This document shows, in pieces, positions 45,946-57,962 of a DNA stretch of 64,000 nt; positions within the stretch are counted from its first letter, which is position 1; the number at the start of each line of letters is the position of its first letter. The notes under the pieces are model-generated. The model was not told the origin of the DNA. It made no database searches and saw only the letters and a program-made list of their open reading frames with translations. The position numbers and the translations under genes were made by a program. This DNA is from Atherix ibis. Taxonomy: Eukaryota; Arthropoda; Insecta; Diptera; Athericidae. Where the stretch lies: the NCBI GenBank assembly GCA_958298945.1, contig OY282606.1, forward strand, positions 96,603,696 through 96,667,695, in the 5' to 3' direction.

Positions 45946-48040
45946 TATGCCCAGCATATGTGAATAGGCATTTTCCCAGTGACGCCTTAACCTAAGTCTA
46001 AGTCTAGATGAGATAGATCTGGATAAATAGAACATAGAATATATCTTGTTTATGCTATTGTTGCCCATTGAACATGATGATGACCAAAAAGAATCGTATC
46101 CAAACGTGCTGCTCGTATGTCTGTCTATCAACTTCAGTTGGCCGCATATTTTCTACCTTTTAATTTTTCAAAAATGCATTTACCAGGTCTTTGATCTTTC
46201 GTTGATTAGAAAAAAATTGAAATAATTCCATTAAAACGAATATGAACAAAAATTCCTAATTATCTAATTATCTGGCCAGCACGTGTAGGAAGATATTTGG
46301 TTTGATTTAATTGGTTTCAGAATCTTTTACTTAAAAGTATTGCTTATAAAGTATCGTCAACAGAACATATTTCAAAAAAGTTGTGGTAATCGACAATATG
46401 TTTATCCAATTGTGTTTTTGTTGGCAGCATTTCTGTTGACTTGAGGGAGTGGGTATTTTTGCAGAGAACATATATAATTTGGTCAACATAATTTAAACTA
46501 TTTTCTATTATTTCATTTGAAATTTACGACGACCAATTCAATTTGGATTTTATTCTTTTATGTAGGATGCATTGAACCGAATTATTATCAAATCGCTTCA
46601 AATCAAATGCTATGTAGACTAAAGTGTACGATAATTATGTACGAATATGTACTCAAAAGTAAATTTTAGGTCATATCTATAAATAATAGTAAAGATACTG
46701 TCGGCGGTTTTATTGGAGTTGGAGTTCTCCCAACTAGTATTGGTATTGTCTTCTCGTTAAATCCGGTACTAAGTTGCTTTTTAAGTAATATCTCTTAAGC
46801 CATAAAAACCTTATTCACACTCTTTCAGTATATATAATTCCAAATTCAACAATTTGCGTTTAATTATTTAACATAATTTAAGCATAAATCGTGAGGGCAT
46901 ATTTTGGCATATTTTTAATACGAGGTGCGTCACAATGATTCGATCAGTTTAAATCCTCTTGGAGATATTGGATATAAAATAAATGTTGTACCCCACATGA
47001 AATGAAATCAAAACAAATCACTACCGATTAAATTTAATTGCTTCAAAAATAAACCATTAGAAATAATTTCGTTTTTTTTAAAAAGCATTGCGTCATCAAT
47101 CATTACGCCAGCTAAGGCAAAGACACAACATCAATACTTCCAGGTGATGATAATTCAACAAAAAAAAAATTCCGATAAAACTATTACAATACGTTTAGCT
47201 ACTTTAAAATAATCAATTTGGCTTTCTCGAAGAAAAAAATATTAATTTTTTTTTATTGGCAATATACGATCAATATTATACAACTTTAGCTAAAATATTG
47301 TTTACCTTGAAGTTCATGATAAATTTGGTTGAAATTTAAAAAAACAAGCACTGCCGAGGAGAGTATTTAATGGGAAATTATTGTACAACAATTATGTTTA
47401 TTTAACTAATCATAAATATTTTCGAAGGTTTCTTATATTTAAGAGTAGAGAAAATAAAACGAACAAAAAATATGGTTCCATTTCAGGAGAATACGATACT
47501 GCTTTGCCAGGGCTAACTTGTTATATGTTCACACGTTCGCATTTGGTTCAATTGAATGTTTTCTAAACTATTGTCAACAATTGTTATTTTGTTAATTACC
47601 AATTTGTTAAATAGTTGACCTTATATTACATATTATCTTAAGAGAATAATAATAAAAATACACAATTCAGTTAATAGGATTCTTTGATCCATTTTGTAGC
47701 TGGCTAAGGATTGATGTCATTGGTGATGATGGCAAAATGCAAAAATAACCGCAATTTAATTGTATTCAAACAAAACGACTATTCGATCAGTTTTTTTTTA
47801 AATATTTAACTTGATAGTGTCCAAAATTTTGTTGCAAAAAATTGAGATTTTGGTTAATGTTGCTGCTTACAAAAATATTCCAAGTTGCCGCTACATTGTT
47901 GTAGCGATAATATTAAAGGTGTTTGTTAAAAACTGTAGCTACAATTGCAATTTTTTCCGGAATAAAGTCATTAAATACAATTGCAATAAAATTAAATATT
48001 TATAAATGATGTTTCGTTTAATTTTATAATATAACTACAA
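45946..48040. other. Long stretch without recognised genes
   Basis: An isolated sequence at 46920-46950 (ACGAGGTGCGTCACAATGATTCG) resembles a mariner-type end, but no partner or transposase is seen. A 7-base-arm hairpin (CGCTACA) lies at 47889-47906. Nothing else is supported. Confidence 0.45.
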
Positions 48041-48049
48041 TTAAAGTAT

Positions 48050-48275
48050 TCACTTACCGTATTTCTATTTCAATTTCAACTGTCAAACAACTGTTCTGCC
48101 AAACAGCAAAGCACTGTAAAATGCATGGCAGTACTTGGACTACAACTGCCAAAGTTAAAACAAGGCCTAATTCGGCGATTAAACAGTCGGCAGTTTCAAT
48201 TCAATGTTGGAATTTTGTACACTGCCATAAGATTGGGAAGATTTTAAAATTTTGACAGTAGTAATTGTCTACAGC
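48050..48275 (+). repeat. Unclassified dispersed repeat (family 2), longest copy
   Basis: It starts TTTCTATTTCAATTTCAACTGT like the 13275 copy, includes TGGCAGTACTTGGAC, and ends with the core TGCCATAAGATTGGGAAGATTTTAAAATTTTGACAGTAG (48222-48262). It lies on the outer side of the 3' end of a transposon fragment (48594), as do copies 2 and 3, though here about 320 bases separate them. Confidence 0.6.
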
Positions 48276-48448
48276 AATTTGCAGTTGCTGCAAGAATTGT
48301 ATGCATAGAGTTGCAACGTGGAACAAAATTCACGTATATGAAATTTGCACTGCACCAAACCAGAGAGTAAGTTCATCGATTTTAAATTCTCTCATCTGAA
48401 CATCTCCCTCATGCGGCCTGGCCTGCTGATACAGTGTGATAAAATGAT

Positions 48449-48776
48449 GTCATAAAACCACGTACGTGCGATAGAATTCCGTACGCAGTTTGCATTTTGA
48501 GGGTGCGTGCTATGAGTGCAAGCACCGTGGGCCGGTTTTGGAACGTTGCGTGCGGCAAGCTTATAAAAACAGCTTCTAACGATTAAAGAAAAAGTGTTAT
48601 CCAACTTGTGCTTTGAAAAGTAAAGTTAAATAAAACACACTTTGAATGTAGATAAAGATGAAATTTTATTGCTTGGAACTTGCCATTGTGCAATTTGAAA
48701 TTTGAAAAAGAGTAAATTATGAGCAAGTGTATTCTCATATTAAATGATTTCGGTCGCACGTACGTGTTTTTATGAC
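48449..48776. repeat. 23-base inverted repeat enclosing a transposon end
   Basis: Bases 48449-48471 (GTCATAAAACCACGTACGTG...) are the reverse complement of 48754-48776 with one mismatch. Between them lie a less AT-rich segment and the 3' terminal fragment of a Tc1/mariner-type element. It could be a small TIR element that took the fragment as an insert, or another inverted duplication. Confidence 0.6.
48594..48705 (-). pseudogene. Tc1/mariner-type element, 3' terminal fragment
   Basis: GTTATCCAACTTGTGCTTTGAAAAGTAAAGTTAAATAAAACACACTT at 48596-48642 is the 3' terminus, and AAATTTTATTGCTTGGAACTTGCCATTGTG continues the family tail. No transposase coding remains. Confidence 0.8.
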
Positions 48777-48779
48777 TTT

Positions 48780-49585
48780 AATAATGTCACTAGACGAAGT
48801 GGCTGTAACGTATACTATAGTGGTTGTAGCGGAGTTCTTGGCTACAACCTCACGCTTATCTACAATCTTTTAACGAACTGGATTTTACAGAAAAAAAATA
48901 TATTCAATTCTTTAATAACAGTATTTTTTTAAATAAAATTATTATTATTATTATTATAATTGAATTTATTAATTATTTATTCTATAATTGCATGTGATTT
49001 TTTAATAAACTGATATTTCTCTATAATAAAGTGTAGACTTGAAAAATCATTTCATAATCCCTTCGTCTGCATAATTACTCATAACCGTGAAATTATAAGA
49101 TATTTTTTTTCCAAACCGATTAATAATCGCAAGTAACTGATTTAATAACTTTTAACTGTTTAGATACTCGTACATCAGTTATTCTTCTGGGGATATAGTT
49201 TATATACGTATTACTCTTAATTGCGATCATAATAAATACTCAGTAAATCATAGTACCTGATTGCATGATAAAATTTATGAGAATAACAAAAAATGCATTT
49301 ATTCTTCTATTTTTCATAAAATGCACCTAATAAATATGCATCCGAACTAAAGTTGCCAATAGTTTTCTAATTAAATTGATTTGGAAATTATTTTTTTTTA
49401 ATTTTATGATTATTTATTGGTAATATTATATGTAGAGGTGATTATTAATTAAAAATATAAATTTTTAAGTAATTTTGGTTTTATTAAATTCAGGAAAAAT
49501 AAAGTTTTTAGAATAATCCTTAAGAATACCTTACAAAAGCATATATTTTATTTCATACAGGTTTATCAATTTTGTAGTTCCTATA
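48780..49585. other. AT-rich stretch, no recognised gene
   Basis: An ATT microsatellite lies at 48938-48957. Nothing else is supported. Confidence 0.5.
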
Positions 49586-49589
49586 ATTA

Positions 49590-50040
49590 AACAGCTGTTC
49601 ATCACATACACATATATGCCATTCAAAATTATGTTTTAACTTTTGCCATTTTACATTAAAGATCGAAGAACGCATTTAAATTATAAAAACTTTGGACGAA
49701 AAATGTTTCTACCTTAACAATGTTTCGCGCTTAAAGAGGGGGAATTTTTTTCAGTAATGAGGCTCTAAAAACCCTCTCATTAAGCTACATAAAAATCATG
49801 TTTACGCAGACAATTCTTAAACTTTAAAGCATTCAAAAATAAATATCCATCAAGTAATGGCCGAATTACATTGCAAAATGTGCAAAAATAGTCATTCAAA
49901 ATTATCTCAAAAGGATCGAGTTATACAAAAAGTTTCGTGGGTGGCATTAGAATTATATTATAATCCAATAATAATGACAAAATTCATACAATATAATCTA
50001 AATTAACATAAAAAGTGTTTTCCGAACTACTTTTTACTTT
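49590..50040 (+). pseudogene. Tc1/mariner-type element relic, central part deleted
   Basis: The 5' part shows AAACAGCTGTTCATCACATAC (decayed palindrome), ATATATGCCATTCAAAATTATG and TTGCCATTTTACATTAAA. Around 49757-49790 are TAATGAGGCTC (part of the FSDEAHF coding) and AAAACCCTCTC. The sequence then jumps to the tail (CATCAAGTAATGGCCGAATTAC, CTCAAAAGGATCGAGTT) and a decayed 3' end (AGTGTTTTCCGAACTACTTTTTAC). The catalytic coding is gone. Confidence 0.75.
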
Positions 50041-50565
50041 AATGTAATATCTTTTAATATGTATACGTAAGAAAAAGTTTGCCAAATTTAGATAAACATC
50101 GAAAATTTCCCCTTCATTATGACAGCATATCAAATTTTCTCCATTAATTAGTCATTAGAAGCTAAACTAATTTATTTCCGGTTGTGTTATATACAATAAA
50201 AAAAATTTCTTATCAAAAAGTTCGGATAAAATTGATCAAAAGTGCTGTTGAAAAGAAATTTTCCATTATGACAACTTTCGTGGTCAGTTATTTGACCCGC
50301 CGTTCTCCTCCCTTAGCTTCCTTCAACAACCAATTTGTCAATTCACAGCTGCTCCACCAACGATATATTACCATTTATAAAATTCAATAAAAAATAATTG
50401 CAATCTTACAAATTTCGTATTGTTTTTTTTTTATATTTTCTTAAAATTGTTCAAGTATTTTTTTTTTAATGTTTTACGGAATTAGTGAAACGCATGAAAA
50501 TCGCATTCACACGATTTCTTAATGTCGATGTCTGGAAAAAATGTTTATAAATGCATCTGTTCCCC
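50041..50565. other. AT-rich stretch, no recognised gene
   Basis: Nothing supported beyond simple sequence. Confidence 0.5.
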
Positions 50566-51400
50566 CTTCCACTCTCTCCACTCTTATCCCGCTTGTTTTG
50601 ACAATAAATATTTTTATGCTATTTTCATTCGAGTACACAATGTGCAGTCATTCAAAACGCAACAAGATTAATTATTGTTGAACAGCTTATCAAAAGTGTC
50701 CAAATGCTTGCTCCCCCATTACCCATTTACGAATACCTCGTTTCGATTTGATTCTGACCCAGTCCTCAATGGATTTTATGGTTGTCCATTTATTAATTTC
50801 CTATTGAGATTTTTAGAAGTGGAAAATGGAAATTTGGGTGAGATTTGTAGTTTTCCCTGTTGTATCTGGTCATTGGGAGGGAACCGTGCTGGCTATCGAG
50901 GCTATCCCAATTGTATGAAGACATTCGGAAGTGTTGTTAGATGAAGAAGAAGAAGGTCTTCGTAAATGCGTAGTTTATGTCCATTTGATTTGTTTGATTG
51001 TCCGATTTGTCTTATTATTGTGGAAGAATATACCGGTTGGGCCTTCATCGCGGCTAGGTCAACCCGAGAAAGCGGTTCTGGTACCATTCATTGATACGCG
51101 CAATTGTACATTTTCTGGGTAATCTTCTCACAAGGTCTGGCCCATCTGCATGCGTGCATACGTACGAGTATCTAATGACATACGATTTGATGCATCTTCC
51201 ACGGTTATTGGTCGGTGGTGTGGTGTACCTGTCGATTAGCGATGGTCATGTATCTTGCTGGTTACGGTCTTTGGATCTCTGCATCTCGTCAGCATATGCG
51301 TTTCCATGTGAAAATGTGATTTTTCTCTTCGACCATCGTCAGTCGGAAAAGTTCTTTTGTTCCGAATACGATTATTATTCAAATTGACTTTGAAATTTAA
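50566..51400. other. Less AT-rich unique-looking island
   Basis: About 830 bases of clearly higher GC than the surroundings, with overlapping + frames (50675-50944, 50931-51122, 51091-51387) and a minus frame (51087-50902). None shows a recognised domain or a convincing splice pair. It does not resemble any repeat in the window. It could be conserved regulatory DNA or an unrecognised exon. Confidence 0.35.
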
Positions 51401-51889
51401 ATGGTGAAATTATAAAATTTACATTGAATCAATTCAAATGTCTTCAGTATGTGTACTTTCCTCTTTTATTTCTTATCTTTTCAAGAAGAATAATACACGT
51501 TTAACTATTGTTATAGTATAAAGAAAAATAAAAGCTTTTCTTATCATGGTAGATAGGCATGTAAGTAGTTTGGATGACATTAATAACGATGGAAAATTGA
51601 GTTCACTAACATGAGTAAATTTCATATTATAAAAGTTTATTTACGTGTTTCGAAGATATTTGAAATATTTTCTTGTCTATAATTATGGTTGGATTTTTCT
51701 CTATTATTTCCTTTTATTTAAAATGAGGAATAAGTATCGCATTTTGGGTGCATATTGATAGGCTGTGGTGGTTGGAACTCTTAATCCTTATGGATGAGAA
51801 AATATTCTTCCCACAAAGTTCAAAATATTTTGTAAACATTTTATTTTATTTTTATACATCAATGTTATCCTCTTGAAAGTAGTTTTCTT
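51401..51889. other. AT-rich stretch, no recognised gene
   Basis: Nothing supported. Confidence 0.5.
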
Positions 51890-52060
51890 GAGTGGAGGCA
51901 TTGTTTCCAGTCTTCCTAGCAGTGCTGAAAGGCTTCAACTGAAATCGCCTTCGGCTCCTCGGCAATAGTTCTTTGGATGCTATCGACAGTACCATGATGA
52001 CGTCCTGTCAAGGGTTTTTTCTATATTGGGGAACAGAAAAAAACAGGAATTTGGGGAACC
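51890..52060 (-). pseudogene. Mariner-like transposase C-terminal fragment, copy 2
   Basis: Reverse-strand text includes FFLFPNIEKTLDR, then (shifted) GTVDSIQRT and LETMPPLKK. It matches 41965-42180 at the DNA level (ATTGTTTC, GCTTCAA, GAAATCGCC, TATCGACAGTACCATGATGACGTCCTGTCAAG). This copy lacks the inverted duplication of the first. Confidence 0.75.
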
Positions 52061-52079
52061 GCTGCAATCTCTTTTTTAT

Positions 52080-52800
52080 GTCACTGTCAGTTGTATTCAG
52101 TAAGGTTCTCAAGGTACACGCCTCAACAACGCTTGGAAATTATATTTTTTTTTTTGTATCAAAATAATCGGTCTTTTATTGCAACTTATCGTGCAGTTCT
52201 TCTAATTTATGGTCGTCATAATCGGCTTAGTGTGCTCGCTATTCGTCAAACTGTGAAAAGTTCTGAACGCAATATCTGGTCGAAGTGGTGAGAATATTTG
52301 CTCGGCATTTCGACCGGATCTAGCGTTCGGCAAGTGTTGATGAAGATCCAAATTTATCAATTTCCAGGTGTGCAACATTTGAGACTGTTGACCTATTTTC
52401 CATTTGGATATGCGCTTACATGCTTACAAAATTCTTAGCCCAAAAAATCGAAGACGTTGGACAATAATTTTACTCTGGAACAACTTGAAATTGCATATTC
52501 ATCTCTCTGGATCGGCGAATAAACGAAGTTGTTGTTACTTGGTTAATTCAAAAAAAGTGACTGTTTAGTATGGATTATGGCAAGGTGACATCATCGGTCC
52601 TTAATTTTTTTCAAAATGAGGAAGGAGCTGCCGATACTGTCAGTGATGAGTGGTACAGATCGATGATAAGGAACATTTTGTGGCCTGAATTGGAAGATAT
52701 TGATTTAACAAATATGTGGTGTCGATAGCAGAAGGCTACGTGCCGCACAGCCCATGTCGATATATTACTTGAAAAATTTGGCGAGTCGATAATTTAAAGA
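52080..52800 (+). pseudogene. Tc1/mariner-type transposase relic with N-terminal DNA-binding region
   Basis: The + strand reads RYTPQQRLEII, QNNRSFIATYRAVLLIYGRHNRLSVLAIRQTV (52100-52255), the helix-turn-helix start of DUF4817-type transposases. Later blocks are FMARxHHxS-type text near 52575, and YRSMIRNILWPELEDIDLTNMWC at 52652-52728 followed by a stop where QQDGATCHTA should be. Between these the frame is broken several times. The C-terminal third and both ends are missing. Confidence 0.88.
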
Positions 52801-53260
52801 AATGCAGATGTGCAATATCCTATTTGCATTTTACTTGATTTTTTAAACAAAAATAAAAATGTATGCATTTGTAATGATTTTGAGTTATTTGGGACAAAAT
52901 AAAATCCAAATTGTCAAAAATGGATACTTTGGGGAAGAAATAAATATGCCAGATCAGGAATTATTAAATTTTCTCGGTAGTCGAACTATTTATAAATAAT
53001 AATGATGATGATACCAACAAAATTTTCTATGGTTATTTATAGAAGTCTTGAATGAGCATTTTCCAAATACCGTTTTCTTCATTTGCTCATTCAATTATTT
53101 TCCAATATTGAATAATATTGACTAGAAAGAAATCAACTTTCCGTTGAAAGAAATCAACTTTGAATAAAATCACCAAAATCCACCCACAAATAACTACTTT
53201 TACTATTCCTAACAGGTTTCTAATCATTTTACAAATTTTTCCTCTCAACACGATTTAAGA
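52801..53260. other. AT-rich stretch, no recognised gene
   Basis: Nothing supported. It contains GAAATCAACTTTxxGTTGAAAG short direct repeats near 53126-53165. Confidence 0.5.
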
Positions 53261-53373
53261 ATTCTTTCAGTTCAAAATTAATAAGACTGCATACTTTACG
53301 AGTACGTGAGTAGGTAATAGGCAATTTCCATAATTTTGTTCACACATAATATGAGCAGACGACACGTTTCAGG
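53261..53373 (+). repeat. Likely source of the insert copied into the relic at 55918-56944
   Basis: These 113 bases match 56232-56344 at 112 of 113 positions (the one difference is C at 53363 versus T at 56334), in the same orientation. Here the segment sits in continuous non-repetitive-looking DNA. Confidence 0.95.
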
Positions 53374-55917
53374 GACGTTTAACGTATTTACCTTCTCTGC
53401 GTCGATAAAGAATGAAGATTTTGTCATTTGAATTGCTAATTTTGAAAAGCGCTAATCAATCATTGATCTCTTACGAAATTATTAGTTAACTTAAACTATT
53501 CAGTAATGAAATAGTATTTAAAATCTTGCGTGTGAATACAACTAAAGTTGGTAGTTTCAATTTGAACGAGGTGCAAGTAAATAAATGCCGATTACCATGA
53601 TCCACGTGCAAGGCGCTTAGAATTATTCAAAAACGATAGACGATGTCAGGCAAACAGTATTCAAATGGATTTTCAATGTCATCCGTGCTGTAATAGTCTC
53701 GAATAATAATAATAATAATAATAATATGCATTGTAGTTTGAGAATTTTGTACACGCCAACAAGTTACAGATTGTAAATTGAGCTGTGGAGCTCTGGGGAG
53801 CCCATAGCACAGCACGGCCTATTCGTCTTCGTAATCAGTAGAATTTCTTGCACGCAACCACTAATTTGTTGAGGTAACAATGTTGAGTTTATTGTTCGGA
53901 GAGTGCCGCCTCTGTGGAATACCCGAACGAACATTGTTAAGTAGAATAAAAGGTGCTCACCAATCCGTCCATCGCACACCTTGTTTAGTACAAATTACCT
54001 GCAAACATACACCGTAGTCGCGACCATATATTCTCGATTAATTGTAAGTCAAAATGGAACCTGTCTAATCGTAACAGGAAGGAATGATAAAATAAGCAAA
54101 TGTGGGCATTTAAAAATAAAAGCAAACATTTTATCTGATTTGGAATTTTGACCTTTCACGATTAGTTTTGAATCTCGACTCTCCACCCTCGAACATGGCA
54201 ATTTTTTTGCTCCTATCGACGACCTGTTATGCATGCGATGCAAAACTTGGCCTTTTTTTGGTTAATGTCCCAACATAAACCAGTCGTCCATTAGGGGCCT
54301 ATGGTGAAGTACCTTATCGGATGGGTAAAGTACACTGCAAACCAACCATCGACCAAAGAACAATTATTTAAATATCATTACATAAATAAATCCACCATTT
54401 ACATACGAGTTCTTATAGTTGTCGTTATGACACTGTGTGCATGAAGGTGGCTCAAAAGTACTTTCGGTTTCGACCAAATCCTCTTGGAGACGATTGGGTT
54501 GTGACTTCCAATTGGAAAACTTTTGACGTAATATTTAATCAGTGACTGACTGGGTATGTGAATGAACCAACGTCGAAGATGCGGCGGCGGTCACTGGTCG
54601 GCGAACTGACACTATGTGTATAAGTCAACAAACTTTTAATAAATGCATTTTCAATTGAATCTCGGTTGCCGAAGAAGAGCAGATACCATGCGACGCCCGC
54701 CGATCTGATCCGATCTTATCGGTCAAAACACTTGCTTTCACCTGAACTGGCTGGGAACTGTGAACAGCCAACCGAGTAGAATCTATCAGAATAGAACAGC
54801 ACAGCATATGTGTAGAGGAGAGTGGATCAGAGCTAAAACAAGCGCTACCTGTGCGTTAAGTTAACGCTCGCATTTACACCTGAAACCTTAGAAATATTAG
54901 AATTTTTACAAGAACAACACGCACTTGGGTCGTACACTGTTTACAAAATTTATGCTGTAATATCACGTCGAAGTGGAGTAGGTTTCGGTAGGAAATAGAA
55001 CTGAGAGGGTGCCAAGGGTAAAAATGAAAACCAAAGCAGGTACTGGAACTGGTTCTGATTCCCAGAACTTGATGCGATATTAAGAATTTTCCTTTTCTTT
55101 CGAGCAGTTTTCATCTAATTTCACCTCAGACTCTGGATTGTTCGTATTTAGCTACTGTGGTCGTTGTCGTCAATAAACTCTCATTATTATACATTCTTTG
55201 ATATTCTTTGTTTTGTTGCCGTTGCCATCTGGAAATGCTTTGATGAAGATCGTTGCAATAAGAAAAAAGAATTGAATAAAATCGTGGTCGGTGGCGTGGC
55301 TCTAGTTCCCAAACCGTCTTGCCTCAATCTCATCTTATTCAGTCAGTATGTACGTAACTCGAAACAGAAAATAAAATTTTGTAATTGTTTCTTTCGTCTT
55401 TTTATACTGCATCCACACCTGTGGTGTGTCGTATTTTCTTCTTTGTTCTTGTTTTCCTTCTCATCAGGCTTCGGAAGCCTTGCTTGCTAAAAGGTGTTTC
55501 CTCAGTCTTGCTTTTACTGGAACGATGGATGCAGTCGTAGGCATTTGTTGAATGTACTCAGTAGACTGAGAGTTGAATAGACCTGCCATTCCTGACGGAG
55601 CTTAGTACTGTAGACAAACAGGAAATACTCGTACGCGATCGCAATAACAGTTTTATCACTGAAAACATTTTTTAGTTGCGTTCACATATACGTATTTATC
55701 CTATTCGGTTCGCAATGAAATGCGCTGCTGCCTCGCTTCAAAATGGGCTCCACCAATTGTGCTTACAAAGAAAATAAAAGGAAATTCTTGTAATGGGTTT
55801 CCACGCTTCTGGGTGACCCCCATTATGGTAGTGGATTAATTGTTCTCAAGCATTTTTAAAGCACTTGACACCTGATGCTCTCCTAAATTATGTTTTTTTT
55901 TTTTTTAAATTTTATAT
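53374..55917. other. Long, less AT-rich region without recognised genes
   Basis: It contains an (AAT)n microsatellite at 53701-53725. Several open frames of 60-110 codons (for example 53979-53764 minus and 55164-55490 plus) lack recognised motifs. GCGTTAAGTTAACGC, a short palindrome, lies near 54853. Lack of repeats and higher GC suggest retained unique DNA, perhaps regulatory; I see no gene that I can support. Confidence 0.4.
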
Positions 55918-56944
55918 AGGTTATCCATTTTGTAATTTGGAAAGTACCGCCCCGTAATTTGGCAGCTCTCAAAAATATATGTCATTCAAGATGGCACTTG
56001 TTTAGTGTAAGGTTTGCCATTTTATATTAAAAATCCTGTTTTCACCGAACAATGCGTTAAAATTGTACAGAAAATTCTCCGAAAACGTGCTGAAATAACA
56101 GGCTTTGAATGCTGATTTTGCAGCCCGTAAAATTTTCTTCAGCAATTTGGCTCATTTCTCACCTCGGTGGTTACGGCTTTGGCCAGAATAACCGCGTATG
56201 GGGATCTGAAAACCCACACGTAGCGGTGGAGATTCTTTCAGTTCAAAATTAATAAGACTGCATACTTTACGAGTACGTGAGTAGGTAATAGGCAATTTCC
56301 ATAATTTTGTTCACACATAATATGAGCAGACGATACGTTTCAGGCCAGAATAACCGCGTATGGGGCTCTGAAAACCCACACGTAGCGGTGGAGTAGCTAT
56401 TTTATGTGTGAAAAGTGACCGCCTGGTTGTGTATTTTGGTCTGAAGGTGTCATTGTCCTTTATTTGTTTGAAAATGAATCATGAGAGACAGTTTCTGTCA
56501 ATTCTGAGCGCTGCGGCCGTCTGTATTTTGGCCTGAAGTTGAACATTTTAATCTAGATCATATGTGGTTTCAACACAAAGCCACATAACACGACAAATTT
56601 TAACTTGATAGCGTGATAAGTTCCAAGAACGTGTAATTTTCAGATTTGGTGATGTCAGGACAACTATGATCGTCCTTGGACTTTTTCTCTTGGGGTTACA
56701 CAAAAAACCCTGTTTACGAAAATAATCATCAAATTTAACAGCATTTAAAATACCAAATAATGATTGAAATACAAGTCATCAAAAATCACCTTAAAAGTGT
56801 TAAGTCCTCGTTATGGTAATTTGACTGATATAATTGTAATGTCTAAGTAATATAGTGCAATAAAAATTTCATTAAAATTAGAATTTTTAAGTGTGTTTTA
56901 TTTAACTTAACTTTTCGAAGCCGAAATTGGATAACTCTTTTAAT
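55918..56944 (+). pseudogene. Tc1/mariner-type element relic with both ends and an internal insert
   Basis: The 5' end (GGTTATCCATTTTGTAATTTGGAAAGTA, 55919-55946) and 3' end (TTTTCGAAGCCGAAATTGGATAACTC, 56912-56937) are inverted repeats with mismatches. Between them lie decayed blocks: TTCTTCAGCAATTTGGCTCATTTC (FSxEAHF region, 56130), NxRVWGSENPHVAVE (56188-56231, repeated at 56350-56393), FWSEGVIVLYLFEN (56438-56475), YCQF.ALRPSVFWPEVEHFNLDHMWFQHKAT (56480-56585), and a poor DFFSWGY block near 56675. A 111-base insert with a 51-base flanking duplication interrupts it. It is the most complete copy end to end. Confidence 0.9.
56181..56393. repeat. 51-base direct duplication flanking a 111-base templated insert
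   Basis: 56181-56231 and 56343-56393 are direct repeats (50 of 51 identical, one A/C difference). Between them 56232-56342 is a copy of 53261-53371. The two shared bases GG at the right junction belong to both the insert match and the duplication, a 2-base microhomology. Confidence 0.92.
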
Positions 56945-57962
56945 AAAAAAGTATTTTTAAATCTTTTTTGCTAAGAAAAATCTAAAATGCAACGTGATTT
57001 TAGGGATTTTTTTAAGTTCATTTTGATTTTCTTAGTAAATCAATTAAATTTGTATATGTAGTGAAACTATTCCAGACACACCCAAAAATATCGTAGTTCG
57101 AATTCTAGAAGATAATTCCTGTCTTGGATCGGAATCTGGTAGAAATGAGATTAATTTGCATTCGGAAACTGTGCCAACAACTTGGTGCTTGCTATTGACT
57201 AGAAGTACAAGCAATAGTCAAGAGTGTGCGTTTGTGTAAATCGTGTGTTTCTTATTGGAAATTTTAAATAGTTTTTTGATCAGTGTTGGCCTTAAATGAC
57301 TCAATAAGCAAATAAAAGCCGAGCAATAAAACGCGGTAAATGAATGGAAATTACGTGCCTTGGAACTGGTCAGAGTTATTTCGATTTTGCGGTTGACCTG
57401 CACAAACGCATGGACGTAGATTCCCAGACGTCTTTAGAGCTAGAAATATGCACTGACAGGGCCGAGCCAGTCTCCATGAAACTCCTGAAAACCACAACAA
57501 GCTTCAGGTTTGCATGCAGATTTGTACATCGCCCCAAAAGTAATCAGTGGGTTCAGCACGCGTCTATTTATGCAAACCCTCCACGGCAATTTGATTAATT
57601 TCGGTGTGTACCCCAGCCACGCCAACAATTTCCGGAGATGGTATCACATTAAAGTAAAGATGTTAGCAAGCAATGTAATTGATTTTATGCGCTCAATTTA
57701 AATATTAATAACGGCGATGTCAGTTAATGGGCGTCCCAAACAGCATCCACCTGAATCTGAAACTGATCCGGATAGGCTTAGGCTAAAACTAATTTTGTTT
57801 CCGAATATATGTGCACGTAAATATTACATAAAATAATAAAAAAAATTAATCAACATTTTAGATTTATTTTCTGAGTTATTATTTTTAAAGAAAATGTTTA
57901 ACTTACTTATTTAATGAACTGAACTAAATATATTCGGAAAAAATTACAATTGGACACTTTTG
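56945..57962. other. Less AT-rich unique-looking island
   Basis: 57080-57780 is higher in GC and has overlapping open frames on both strands (57344-57598 plus, 57510-57701 plus, 57628-57440 minus) without recognised motifs. It contains an octamer-type ATTTGCAT (57154-57161), TTTATG twice (57567 and 57684) and TTGATTAATT (57591-57600), the kinds of sites bound by POU and homeodomain proteins. Such sites are common by chance in AT-rich DNA. Confidence 0.35.

Noticed and set aside
46920..46950. Possible mariner inverted end
   Set aside because: No partner end or transposase remnant within a plausible distance.
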